Source: Bacillota bacterium (lineage in GTDB: Bacteria; Bacillota; Dehalobacteriia; UBA4068). Taken from it: a stretch of DNA of 13,376 nucleotides. The stretch covers positions 1 to 13,376 of the forward strand of contig JAUMYD010000036.1 in NCBI GenBank assembly GCA_030528765.1. Direction: 5' to 3'. A program made the translations under genes and the position numbers. Of the stretch, positions 1 to 9,096 are shown in pieces (within the stretch, counting starts at the first letter, position 1; each line of letters opens with the position of its first letter). The notes under the pieces were generated by a model. The model saw only the letters and a program-made list of their open reading frames with translations. It searched no databases and was not told the DNA's origin.

Positions 1-31
1 GTTTGGTACGTTCGAATTTCTGCTTTGCCAT
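1..31 (-). CDS. tuf: EF-Tu, first ten codons (partial)
   Basis: Translation elongation factor Tu is the GTPase that delivers aminoacyl-tRNA to the ribosome in the cytoplasm. Only the start is in the window: ATG at 31-29 followed by codons reading MAKQKFERTK, which matches the conserved EF-Tu N-terminus (family MAKxKFERTKPHVN). The remainder lies beyond the left edge. An AGGAGG ribosome site lies at 46-41, nine bases from the ATG. It follows the sirtuin gene after a 92-base gap that holds its own promoter, so it is probably transcribed both from that promoter and by read-through from the trmD operon. In Bacillota tuf normally follows fusA in the str operon, so this is either a relocated or a second copy. 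The identification rests on ten residues plus the ribosome site. Confidence 0.85.
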   Translation of the reverse strand, partial: MAKQKFERTK

Positions 32-47
32 TGGGGTTTTCCTCCTA

Positions 48-90
48 AGATTGATATTGTTAAATAGTCGTGGACAAAGTTTCTCAATCT
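48..90 (-). other. Inverted repeat in tuf leader
   Basis: A perfect 7-base inverted repeat (48-54 and 84-90, reading AGATTGA / TCAATCT on the minus strand) is separated by 29 bases. Its 3' arm ends one base before the TAGGAGG ribosome site of tuf. In the transcript it could form a stem beside the ribosome site. A 7-bp AT-rich stem with a long loop is weak, so a regulatory role is only a possibility. Confidence 0.3.
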
Positions 91-98
91 AATAAACA

Positions 99-127
99 AT
101 TTTATAGTAAAAAGTTTGGTATGTCAA
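99..127 (-). promoter_or_regulatory. Sigma-A-type promoter of tuf
   Basis: On the minus strand there is a perfect -35 box TTGACA (127-122), a 17-base spacer, and a -10 box TAAAAT (104-99). Transcription would start near 92 and give a leader of about 60 nt before the tuf ATG at 31. The -35 box overlaps the end of the sirtuin gene: the TGA stop (126-124) is part of TTGACA. The fit to consensus and the position ahead of a highly expressed gene make this convincing, although start-site mapping is lacking. Confidence 0.82.
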
Positions 128-861
128 ATGAAATTTATTGCTTCTTTGAGAGTTTTTCCGATGCTCTCATGAATCACCAGCTCAGCTCGGTGATCAAAGT
201 CTGTTTTGCTCTTATTGATCAGCACCAGATGCCGCCCTCGGAAATGGTGCAGCAGCCCGGCTGCGGGGTAGACCACCAAGGATGTGCCACCCACCAGCAG
301 CAGATCCGCCGCGGAAACGGCTTTTTGGGCAGCCTTCATAGTGGCCGGATCCAAAGCCTCTTCGTAAAGGACTACATCCGGACGGACCAGGCCGCCGCAA
401 TCCAGGCAGTGGGGAACTTCATCCGGCTGCTCCAGCATGAAATCCAGGCTGTATTGCAGGCCGCAGTTCATGCAATAATTCCGCAGTACAGAGCCGTGCA
501 GCTCCAGCACATTTTTGCTTCCGGCCAGCTGATGCAGGCCATCGATGTTCTGGGTGATGACGGCCTGCAGCTTGCCCATGGTCTCCAGCTTTGCCAGCGC
601 CAGATGGGCCTGGTTGGGTGCTGCATCCTTATAGATCATCTCATGCAAATAATAATTGTAAAAATCCGGAGTATTCTCCTCAAAAAAACTGTGGGAAAGC
701 ATGATCTCCGGCGGATAGCCGTAGTTTTGCTGCGCCCGGTAGAGACCGTCAGCGCTGCGGAAATCCGGGATATTGCTTTCCGTGGAGACACCTGCGCCGC
801 CGAAAAACACGGTGTTGCTGCTTTCCCGCAGCAGTTGCCCCAGGCGTTCGGTATCCTTCAT
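124..861 (-). CDS. NAD-dependent protein deacylase (sirtuin, Sir2 family)
   Basis: Sirtuins remove acetyl or other acyl groups from lysine, consuming NAD+ and releasing nicotinamide. All core motifs are present in the 245-residue product: NAD-binding GAGVS (22-26) and PDFRS (32-36), TQNID (103-107), catalytic His in LHG (H122), zinc cysteines C130/C133 and C152/C155, and GTSL (192-195) in the second Rossmann half. Length and motif spacing resemble bacterial class U sirtuins such as the Thermotoga enzyme, and I see no signal peptide. The start is ATG at 861: an AAGGAG site (875-870) lies eight bases upstream, whereas the in-frame GTG at 870 would overlap that site. The gene begins five bases after the trmD stop, so the two are almost certainly cotranscribed. 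A protein deacylase among ribosome and tRNA genes is unusual; its substrates cannot be read from sequence. Confidence 0.93.
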   Translation of the reverse strand: MKDTERLGQLLRESSNTVFFGGAGVSTESNIPDFRSADGLYRAQQNYGYPPEIMLSHSFFEENTPDFYNYYLHEMIYKDAAPNQAHLALAKLETMGKLQAVITQNIDGLHQLAGSKNVLELHGSVLRNYCMNCGLQYSLDFMLEQPDEVPHCLDCGGLVRPDVVLYEEALDPATMKAAQKAVSAADLLLVGGTSLVVYPAAGLLHHFRGRHLVLINKSKTDFDHRAELVIHESIGKTLKEAINFI

Positions 862-866
862 GCTGT

Positions 867-2171
867 TCACTCCTTCAGGCTGCTTTCCCCGCCCAGCAGG
901 CGATCCAGCAAAATGGAGGCTGCGGAGCGGACGGATAAATGGTTATAGCCAAAACGGCCGTAGATGGGCTGCAGACGGAAATCCGCGTTTTCCGTGATCT
1001 CCTCCGTCAGCCCCCAGCCGGTGCCCAGCAGCAGCAGATAGCTGCCGCCTTCCCGTTCCATGATGCGGCGCAGTTCCTTTGGGGCCGTGATGCGCTGCCC
1101 CAGGCCGGCGCCGGTAACGATGCAGCGGGGGCTTTGGCCCGTTTCTGCTTTGATCTGCTTCAAAACATCTTCCAGGCTGGGCTGGATCTCCACCAGCTCC
1201 AGAGCCTTGCTTCTGTCCGGATTGTATTTTGCGCCGAAGCCGCTGCGCCAATGCTCCACCAGCTGCCGGATCAGCTCTTGCTGTTCCTGGATGGGCTGGA
1301 CAATGAAATATCCCGCCAGGCCATAGGTACAGGCTGCCCGGGCGATATCGTGGATATCCAGGTTTGTGATAGAGGTGGTGATGGTCTGACGCTTTTTGTT
1401 GTAAACTGGGTAGTGCAGCAGGGCCACATAGAGGCGAAAGGGCTGTTCCTCCTCTGCCCGGAGCTGTGCCAGGAAGGCCGTATCTGCCGGGCTTAGGGAA
1501 GCGCAGCCAAGCAGATCCGGACGCACCCGGTAGGTGCGTTCCAGGGAGCGCTGACGCCGCCACTCTGCGATTTTTTTGTGATCCCCGCCCTGTAAAACCG
1601 GGGGGACCTCCTGTCCCTCCCAAACGGGGGGGCGGGTATACTGGGGATATTCCAGCAGGCTTTCGGAAAAGCTTTCCTCCTCTGCAGCTCGTTCATCCCC
1701 CAGCACGCCGGGGAGCAGTCGGCAGACGCTATCCGTAATGGCCAGGGCCGGGATCTCCCCGCCGGTGAGCACGAAATCCCCCAGGGAATAGGAATCTGTG
1801 GCCAGCGCATCGATAAAACGCTGGTCAATGCCCTCATAATGGCCGCAGACGATGATCAGCTGCTCCTCCTGGGCCAGCTTTTCCGCTTCTCTTTGGGTGA
1901 AGGGCTTTCCGCTGGGTGCGGTGATGATGATCCGGGGCTGCTTTGCTGCTTTTGCATCGCGAACCGCTGCGGAGAGTGGTTCCGGCTTCATGACCATGCC
2001 TGCCCCCCCGCCATAGAGGCGGTCATCCGTGATCTGATGCTTGTCTGTAGCATAATCCCGGATGTTGGTGACATGGATCTCCACCAGCTGCCGCTCTCTG
2101 GCCCGCTTGATCATGGAAGCTTCCAGGGGGGCGAACATCTCCGGGAAAAGGGTGAGAATATCGATTCGCAT
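867..2171 (-). CDS. trmD: TrmD tRNA (guanine-37-N1)-methyltransferase fused to a second SPOUT methyltransferase domain
   Basis: TrmD uses S-adenosylmethionine to methylate G37 next to the anticodon of tRNAs reading CNN codons, which prevents +1 frameshifting. Residues 1 to about 242 are a full TrmD: start MRIDILTLFPEMF, GGGAGM (54-59), CGHYEGID (109-116), knot loop GDFVLTGGE (131-139), Arg151 in RLLPGVLG, and YPQYTRP (175-181). The position of the proposed catalytic base (Asp169 in E. coli numbering) is Glu166 here. Residues about 247-434 form another domain (LYVALLHYPVYN, TTSITNLDIHDIAR, GTGWGL at 383-388, NHLSVRSAA) that matches the small putative RNA methyltransferase usually encoded as a separate gene after trmD in Clostridia and Thermotoga (TM1570-like, as I recall Pfam Methyltrn_RNA_4). 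Typical TrmD is about 240-250 residues. The start ATG has a GAGAGG site five bases upstream. The substrate of the second domain is not known to me. Confidence 0.96.
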   Translation of the reverse strand: MRIDILTLFPEMFAPLEASMIKRARERQLVEIHVTNIRDYATDKHQITDDRLYGGGAGMVMKPEPLSAAVRDAKAAKQPRIIITAPSGKPFTQREAEKLAQEEQLIIVCGHYEGIDQRFIDALATDSYSLGDFVLTGGEIPALAITDSVCRLLPGVLGDERAAEEESFSESLLEYPQYTRPPVWEGQEVPPVLQGGDHKKIAEWRRQRSLERTYRVRPDLLGCASLSPADTAFLAQLRAEEEQPFRLYVALLHYPVYNKKRQTITTSITNLDIHDIARAACTYGLAGYFIVQPIQEQQELIRQLVEHWRSGFGAKYNPDRSKALELVEIQPSLEDVLKQIKAETGQSPRCIVTGAGLGQRITAPKELRRIMEREGGSYLLLLGTGWGLTEEITENADFRLQPIYGRFGYNHLSVRSAASILLDRLLGGESSLKE

Positions 2172-2186
2172 AGTTTCCTCTCTGTT

Positions 2187-2699
2187 TTAGAGCCCGGGGG
2201 GCAGCTGTACTTCCATGCAGCCCGCCTCCGGATCGATCCGCTTCACGATGCTTTTCAGTGCAGGGATCAGGGTCTGTCTTCCGTCTGTTCGCTGCAGCAC
2301 ATAGATATCGTTGGCGGTATAATCCAGAACCTCCACGATCTCCCCCAGCTCCTGCCCATTTTCCAGCACCTTCAGGCCGATGATCTGGAAGTGATAGTAT
2401 TCTCCTTCCGGCAGGGGCGCCAGCTGATCCATGGGAACCAGCAGCTTCCGGCCACGGAGCAGCTCTGCAGCGTTCCGATCTGGGATCTCTGCGAATTTCA
2501 GCAGCAGACGGCCCTTGTGAGGGGAGAGGCTTTCCAGGCTGAGTGTCCGGTGGCCCAGAACGGGCTCATCCAGAAAAAAGACTGCGCCCGCATGAAAACG
2601 CAGCGGATTGTCGGAAAGACAATCCGCTGTGACGCAGCCGGCAATGCCATGGGGTGCGATAAGTGCGCCCACCAGAATCATGTCGTTGTTTGCGTTCAA
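2187..2699 (-). CDS. rimM: 16S rRNA processing / 30S maturation factor RimM
   Basis: RimM binds ribosomal protein S19 and helps mature the 3' head domain of the 30S subunit. The product has the family layout: an N-terminal RimM barrel opening with VGALIAPHGIAG and containing LLVPMDQLAPLPEGEYYHFQ, then a PRC-barrel domain with DYTANDIYVLQ, TLIPALKSIVKRID and a closing VQLPPGL. I chose a TTG start at 2699 because a GGAG site (2713-2710, inside the end of khpA) is ten bases upstream. The alternative ATG at 2681 (MILVGALIAPHGI) also fits the family but has no ribosome site. An upstream ATG at 2732 would overlap khpA. The gene lies two bases after khpA and 15 bases before trmD, the usual Bacillota arrangement. 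Confidence 0.94.
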   Translation of the reverse strand: MNANNDMILVGALIAPHGIAGCVTADCLSDNPLRFHAGAVFFLDEPVLGHRTLSLESLSPHKGRLLLKFAEIPDRNAAELLRGRKLLVPMDQLAPLPEGEYYHFQIIGLKVLENGQELGEIVEVLDYTANDIYVLQRTDGRQTLIPALKSIVKRIDPEAGCMEVQLPPGL

Positions 2700-2700
2700 T

Positions 2701-2928
2701 TTATTCGATCTCCAGATTGGCCTTTTTCCCATCCTTGGTGGCAGCAGCTTTCAGCACAGCGCGCATGGCTTTGGCGATGCGGCCCTGTTTGCCGATGACC
2801 TTACCCATATCTTCCGGAGCGACCTTCAGGTTCAGCTCGGTTTCGCCGTCTTTTTCTGTTTCTGTTACCAGAACTGCTTCCGGCTTGGTGACCAAGGCTT
2901 TTGCCATGTGTTCGACCAGTTCTTTCAT
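2701..2928 (-). CDS. khpA: KH-domain RNA-binding protein KhpA
   Basis: KhpA (YlqC family) is a single-KH-domain RNA-binding protein; in several Gram-positive bacteria it works with KhpB in cell division and RNA regulation. The 75-residue product starts MKELVEHMAKALV, typical of the family, and carries the KH GxxG loop in GKVIGKQGRIAKAMR (residues about 43-57). It contains essentially nothing but the KH fold. The start is ATG at 2928, chosen because GGAGG (2938-2934) lies five bases upstream; the ATG at 2940 would overlap that site. It sits between rpsP and rimM, its conserved place in Bacillota. Confidence 0.95.
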   Translation of the reverse strand: MKELVEHMAKALVTKPEAVLVTETEKDGETELNLKVAPEDMGKVIGKQGRIAKAMRAVLKAAATKDGKKANLEIE

Positions 2929-2940
2929 TTGATCCTCCAT

Positions 2941-2986
2941 TCCGCGGCCCGGGGCTCAGCCTCACGGGCTCTGTGAGACGGACAAT
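2941..2986 (-). other. GC-rich structured spacer between rpsP and khpA
   Basis: This short spacer contrasts with the AT-rich spacers elsewhere in the operon. It holds a 5-bp stem (2961-2965 with 2973-2977, CTCAC/GTGAG, 7-base loop) and self-complementary GC-rich sequence around 2944-2954. No U-run follows in the transcript, so it is not an intrinsic terminator. It might modulate translation or mRNA processing between the two genes, but this is inference. Confidence 0.3.
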
Positions 2987-3229
2987 TTATTTGATGCCGC
3001 TCTTTTTGAACAGGGATTTCACGGTATCAGAGACGATAGCACCATCAGCCAGCCATTTTTTAGCTTTTTCTTCATCGATATGGATGACAGCGGGATCCTT
3101 GGTGGGGTCATAATAGCCGATCTCTTCGATGAAGCGGCCATCGCGGGGCCAATGAGAATCTGCCACTACCACACGGTAGAAAGGAGCTTTCTTTGCGCCC
3201 ATTCTTTTGAGTCTGATTTTGGTTGCCAT
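2987..3229 (-). CDS. rpsP: 30S ribosomal protein S16
   Basis: S16 is a primary-binding protein of the 30S subunit body. The 80-residue product starts [19 protein letters not shown] and continues with the conserved [21 protein letters not shown] and KKWLADGA segments; it covers the whole family core without the C-terminal extension some species have. The start is ATG at 3229 with a perfect AAGGAGG site (3244-3238) eight bases upstream. The longer in-frame ATG at 3295 would add 22 AT-rich residues foreign to the family and would place the ribosome site inside the coding region. The gene follows ffh by 68 bases, in which I see no convincing promoter. Confidence 0.97.
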   Translation of the reverse strand: MATKIRLKRMGAKKAPFYRVVVADSHWPRDGRFIEEIGYYDPTKDPAVIHIDEEKAKKWLADGAIVSDTVKSLFKKSGIK

Positions 3230-3297
3230 TTGTTTTTCCTCCTTGGAATTGTAAATTAAGAAATTTAAATTTATAATAAAAGGTTTTGAGAACAAAT

Positions 3298-4698
3298 TTA
3301 GAGGCCGGGCCAGCCGCCGCCCATACCGCCCATACCGCGGAAGGCACCCATGCCGGGGATGCCGCGGCGGCCTTTTTTGCCCTTCTTGCCGCCGGGAGCG
3401 TTCATGTTGTTGATCTGCTTCATCATTTTCTGCATCATATCAAACTGCTTCAGCAGGCGATTGATATCCTGCACCTGATGGCCGCTGCCGGCAGCGATGC
3501 GCTTTTTGCGGCTGCTGTTGATGATGGCGGGATTGTTCCGTTCCTCCGGGGTCATGGACTGGATCATGGATTCCACGAAGACCAGCTGTTTTTCATCGAT
3601 ATCCATATCCTTGATCTGCTTGCCCAGGCCGGGGATAAGAGAGAGCACCTCTTTCATATCGCCCATTTTACGGATCTCCTGCAGCTGATCCAAATAATCA
3701 TCAAAGGTGAAGCGGCTTTTCCGCAGTTTCTCCTCCATTTCCTCCATCTTCTTCTGATCCAGGCTGCTTTCGGCCTTTTCGATGAGGGTGAGGATATCGC
3801 CCATGCCCAGAATGCGGGAGGCCATGCGATCCGGATAGAAGGGCTCCAGGGCCTTGATATCTTCGCCGGAGCCGGTGAATTTGATGGGCTGACCGGTGAC
3901 GGCCTTTACAGAGAGGGCTGCGCCGCCCCGGCTGTCGCCGTCCAGCTTGGTCATGACCACGCCGGTGATGGCCAGGCGTTCATGGAAAGCCTTTGCTACG
4001 TTCACCGCGTCCTGGCCCTGCATGGCATCGATGACCAGCAGGATCTCTGTGGGCTGGACAGCCTCCCGGATGGCAGCGATCTCATTCATCAGGGTCTCAT
4101 CCAGATGCAGGCGGCCGGCAGTATCCACGATCAGGTAATCATTGCCGTGGCTGCGGGCATGATCCAGGGCCTGCCGGGAAATATCCACAGGATCCACCTT
4201 TGCGCCCAGCTCAAAGACGGGGACTTCGATCTTTTTGCCCAGGATCTTCAGCTGATCAATGGCAGCGGGGCGGTAAACGTCGCAGGCTGCCAGCAGAGGG
4301 CGCTTTCCCTGCTGCTTCAGATAGAGGGCGATCTTCGCGGCAGAGGTGGTTTTACCGGAGCCCTGCAGACCGGCCATGAGGATGACCGTGGGAGGCTTGG
4401 GGCTTACCAGCAGCTTGCTGCTTTTTGCCGGGTCATCGCCGCCCATCAGGGCAGTCAGCTCTTCGTTGACGATCTTCACGACCTGCTGACCGGGGGAGAG
4501 ACTTTCCAGGACCTCACTGCCTACGGCGCGTTCTTTGATTTTCGCACAGAAATCTTTGGCAACTTTATAGTTGACATCCGCTTCCAGCAGGGCAACGCGG
4601 ATCTCCCGCATGGCCGCATTGACATCGGCCTCACTCAGCTTGCCCTTGCCTTTCAGACGGGAAAAAATTTCCTGTAGTTTATCGCTTAAGGATGACAT
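3298..4698 (-). CDS. ffh: Signal recognition particle GTPase Ffh (SRP54)
   Basis: Ffh binds signal sequences emerging from the ribosome and, with SRP RNA and the receptor FtsY, delivers nascent membrane and secreted proteins to the membrane. The 466-residue product shows the N helical bundle (about 1-100), then the G domain: P-loop GLQGSGKTT (110-118), DVYRPAA (140-146), DTAGR (192-196), [10 protein letters not shown] (250-259) and GSGED (276-280). The methionine-rich M domain (about 300-466) contains the RNA-binding [12 protein letters not shown] (395-406) and the [12 protein letters not shown] helix. It ends in a flexible Gly/Met-rich tail. The start is ATG at 4698 with AAGGAG (4710-4705) six bases upstream. 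Its partner gene ylxM lies upstream across an unusually wide AT-rich spacer. Confidence 0.98.
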   Translation of the reverse strand: MSSLSDKLQEIFSRLKGKGKLSEADVNAAMREIRVALLEADVNYKVAKDFCAKIKERAVGSEVLESLSPGQQVVKIVNEELTALMGGDDPAKSSKLLVSPKPPTVILMAGLQGSGKTTSAAKIALYLKQQGKRPLLAACDVYRPAAIDQLKILGKKIEVPVFELGAKVDPVDISRQALDHARSHGNDYLIVDTAGRLHLDETLMNEIAAIREAVQPTEILLVIDAMQGQDAVNVAKAFHERLAITGVVMTKLDGDSRGGAALSVKAVTGQPIKFTGSGEDIKALEPFYPDRMASRILGMGDILTLIEKAESSLDQKKMEEMEEKLRKSRFTFDDYLDQLQEIRKMGDMKEVLSLIPGLGKQIKDMDIDEKQLVFVESMIQSMTPEERNNPAIINSSRKKRIAAGSGHQVQDINRLLKQFDMMQKMMKQINNMNAPGGKKGKKGRRGIPGMGAFRGMGGMGGGWPGL

Positions 4699-4856
4699 AA
4701 TCCGCTCCTTTTAATAAGCATTGGCTTCGAACAGAAGAAAAATTAAATATGGATTTAAATAATGAAAAAAGATATTGCAGAAGAAATACATTAGCAGAAA
4801 TGCATTAAGTTAAGCGGAAGAATGCAGCAAAGCATTAAAGTAAAAAAGCACTCTGC
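4699..4856 (-). other. AT-rich spacer between ylxM and ffh
   Basis: These 158 bases carry no credible open reading frame. Apart from the ffh ribosome site at 4710-4705 and the short degenerate repeats at 4777-4837, I see no complete promoter and no terminator with a solid stem on the minus strand; the T-run near 4846-4841 follows only a 3-bp stem. ylxM and ffh are usually close together, so the gap itself is notable. Confidence 0.6.
4777..4837. repeat. Three degenerate 14-17 base direct repeats
   Basis: On the plus strand the copies are GCAGAAGAAATACATTA (4777-4793), GCAGAAATGCATTA (4794-4807, directly abutting the first) and GCAGCAAAGCATTA (4824-4837). The shared core is GCAG-AAA-CATTA. The copies are too short and imperfect for a CRISPR array. 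They may be a slipped-strand duplication in a relaxed spacer, or binding sites; the sequence cannot decide. Confidence 0.45.
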
Positions 4857-5201
4857 CTAAATGGAATATAAAGCCTCCAGAAGTGCATCAGCCCGGCTGC
4901 GTTGTTCTTCGCCCAGGGGCAGCTCCAGAAGGAGCTCCTTCAGCTGCTCCAGAAGAGAACGGCGCTGCTGCTGGGCAGAGAGCACATGAAGCTGCTCCTC
5001 ATAATGCTGCAGCTGATGCTCCCCGCGGCGGATCAGGTCATGGGCCGCCTGCCGCGTGCCTCCGGTGATCTCAGCGATCTCAGCCAAGGTGAGATCCTCC
5101 TGATAGCAGGCCGAAAGGGCTTCCCACTGGCGCCTGGTCAGGAGCATGCCGTAAATATCAAGCAATTCGTTAATGGTTTCAATGCGTTCCAGCCGTTCCA
5201 T
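4857..5201 (-). CDS. ylxM: YlxM family SRP-associated helix-turn-helix protein
   Basis: YlxM is a small helical protein with a sigma-factor region-4-like helix-turn-helix, encoded next to ffh in most Bacillota and shown in streptococci to bind SRP components. The product (114 residues from the ATG) has the family opening ETINELLDIYGMLLTRRQ, the helix-turn-helix LTLAEIAEITGGTRQAAHDLIRRGE (about residues 38-62) and a C-terminal helical tail. The start is uncertain: GTG at 5213, GTG at 5207 and ATG at 5201 are in frame and none has a clear ribosome site. I prefer the ATG because its N-terminal length matches relatives and it leaves a leader of about 31 nt from the predicted promoter. It is the first gene of the operon running to trmD. 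Confidence 0.88.
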   Translation of the reverse strand: MERLERIETINELLDIYGMLLTRRQWEALSACYQEDLTLAEIAEITGGTRQAAHDLIRRGEHQLQHYEEQLHVLSAQQQRRSLLEQLKELLLELPLGEEQRSRADALLEALYSI

Positions 5202-5238
5202 ATGCACAGACACCCAAGATGATTTCTTAGCCTAACTG

Positions 5239-5267
5239 ATTATAACGGCTGGACTTCGGCTTGTCAA
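5239..5267 (-). promoter_or_regulatory. Consensus sigma-A promoter of the ylxM-ffh-trmD operon
   Basis: On the minus strand the sequence shows perfect -35 TTGACA (5267-5262), exactly 17 bases of spacer, and perfect -10 TATAAT (5244-5239). Transcription would begin near 5232, about 31 nt before the preferred ylxM ATG. A full consensus match suggests strong constitutive expression. Confidence 0.9.
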
Positions 5268-5397
5268 GGTTTTTCTCTTTACAGCCTGAAGGCAGGGAGA
5301 AGTACGTTTTGGCTTGCCGGGGCAGGGGTGGCGGAGAGCCCGGAAGCGCAGCCGCGGAAAAAAGCGGAAAATCCCTTTTGATTTGTTGTTTTTTTGC

Positions 5398-5426
5398 TTG
5401 ACGAAGAAAGGATGCTATGTTATTAT
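5398..5426 (+). promoter_or_regulatory. Extended -10 promoter of rpoBC
   Basis: The boxes are -35 TTGACG (5398-5403), a 17-base spacer, and -10 TATTAT (5421-5426), preceded by the extended -10 element TG-T (5418-5420). Transcription would start near 5433 and give an rpoB leader of about 124 nt. The spacer contains AAGGATGCTA (5408-5417), a 10-mer that recurs in the rpsL promoter. Confidence 0.85.
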
Positions 5427-5442
5427 GATATTTGCTGTTACT

Positions 5443-5489
5443 GTGGGTAATTGGCGTATTTTGCCTACCCTTTTTTGGGTTTCTCCCAC
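5443..5489 (+). promoter_or_regulatory. rpoB leader: terminator-like hairpin with competing pairing
   Basis: Just after the predicted start site, GGGTA (5445-5449) can pair with TACCC (5466-5470), and GGC (5453-5455) with GCC inside, followed directly by six T (5471-5476). This has the shape of an intrinsic terminator, with a modest 8-bp bulged stem. The same GGG can instead pair in GTGGG (5443-5447) with CCCAC (5485-5489), leaving ACCC (5467-5470) to pair with GGGT (5477-5480) across the T-run. These folds exclude each other, which is the layout of an attenuator. Function is inferred from pairing only. Confidence 0.45.
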
Positions 5490-5491
5490 TT

Positions 5492-5512
5492 ACAGGGGGT
5501 CGTAAGACCTGT
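5492..5512 (+). promoter_or_regulatory. Hairpin with GUAA tetraloop in rpoB leader
   Basis: ACAGG (5492-5496) pairs with CCTGT (5508-5512) and the inner TC with GA, closing a GUAA loop of the GNRA class; three G form a bulge on the 5' side. It lies about 45 bases before the rpoB ATG. Such compact hairpins can be protein-binding or processing sites, but no specific role can be assigned. Confidence 0.4.
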
Positions 5513-5556
5513 TCAATGTCCTTCACGGATCGTATAAACAAGGAGTGAGGCTATTC

Positions 5557-9027
<3,471 letters not shown>

Positions 9028-9081
9028 GCAATCCCTGCGTAAGTAATTTTGTGAGATGAGCGCTGTTGTGTGTATCGTAAA

Positions 9082-9087
9082 AGGGAG
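9082..9087 (+). promoter_or_regulatory. Ribosome site that sets the rpoC TTG start
   Basis: AGGGAG lies nine bases before the TTG at 9097. This spacing favours TTG 9097 over TTG 9100 and over the upstream in-frame GTG at 9070, which lies before the site. Confidence 0.75.
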
Positions 9088-9096
9088 TTGAGAGTA

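Larger units (their letters stand above)
5202..5556. other. Divergent regulatory region between ylxM and rpoB
   Basis: No credible gene is present; the open frames that cross it resemble no family I know. It holds the leftward ylxM promoter (5239-5267), the rightward rpoB promoter (5398-5426), and the structured rpoB leader. Between the two -35 boxes lie about 130 bases including small palindromes (GCCTGAAGGC near 5284-5293 and TGCCGGGGCA at 5315-5324) and a T-rich run before the rpoB promoter. No gene for L10 or L7/L12, the common neighbours of rpoB, is found here. Confidence 0.8.

Noticed and set aside
70..948. Plus-strand open frame opposite the sirtuin gene
   Set aside because: It is a shadow of a gene with all sirtuin motifs intact; the plus-strand product resembles nothing known.
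1839..2798. Plus-strand open frame opposite trmD and rimM
   Set aside because: It crosses two well-supported minus-strand genes and their junction; no family features.
3230..3297. Promoter between ffh and rpsP
   Set aside because: A TATAAA-like box is present on the minus strand near 3266-3261, but no -35 box lies at a suitable distance.
3286..4677. Plus-strand open frame of 463 codons opposite ffh
   Set aside because: It is the codon-aligned shadow of ffh; the translation is low-complexity His/Ala/Leu-rich and matches no family.
4777..4837. Repeats as a mini CRISPR array
   Set aside because: The units are only 14-17 bases, imperfect, and two abut without a spacer; no cas genes are present.
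5227..5541. Minus-strand open frame across the divergent promoter region
   Set aside because: It overlaps both consensus promoters and the rpoB leader, and its product is basic and compositionally odd with no known domain.
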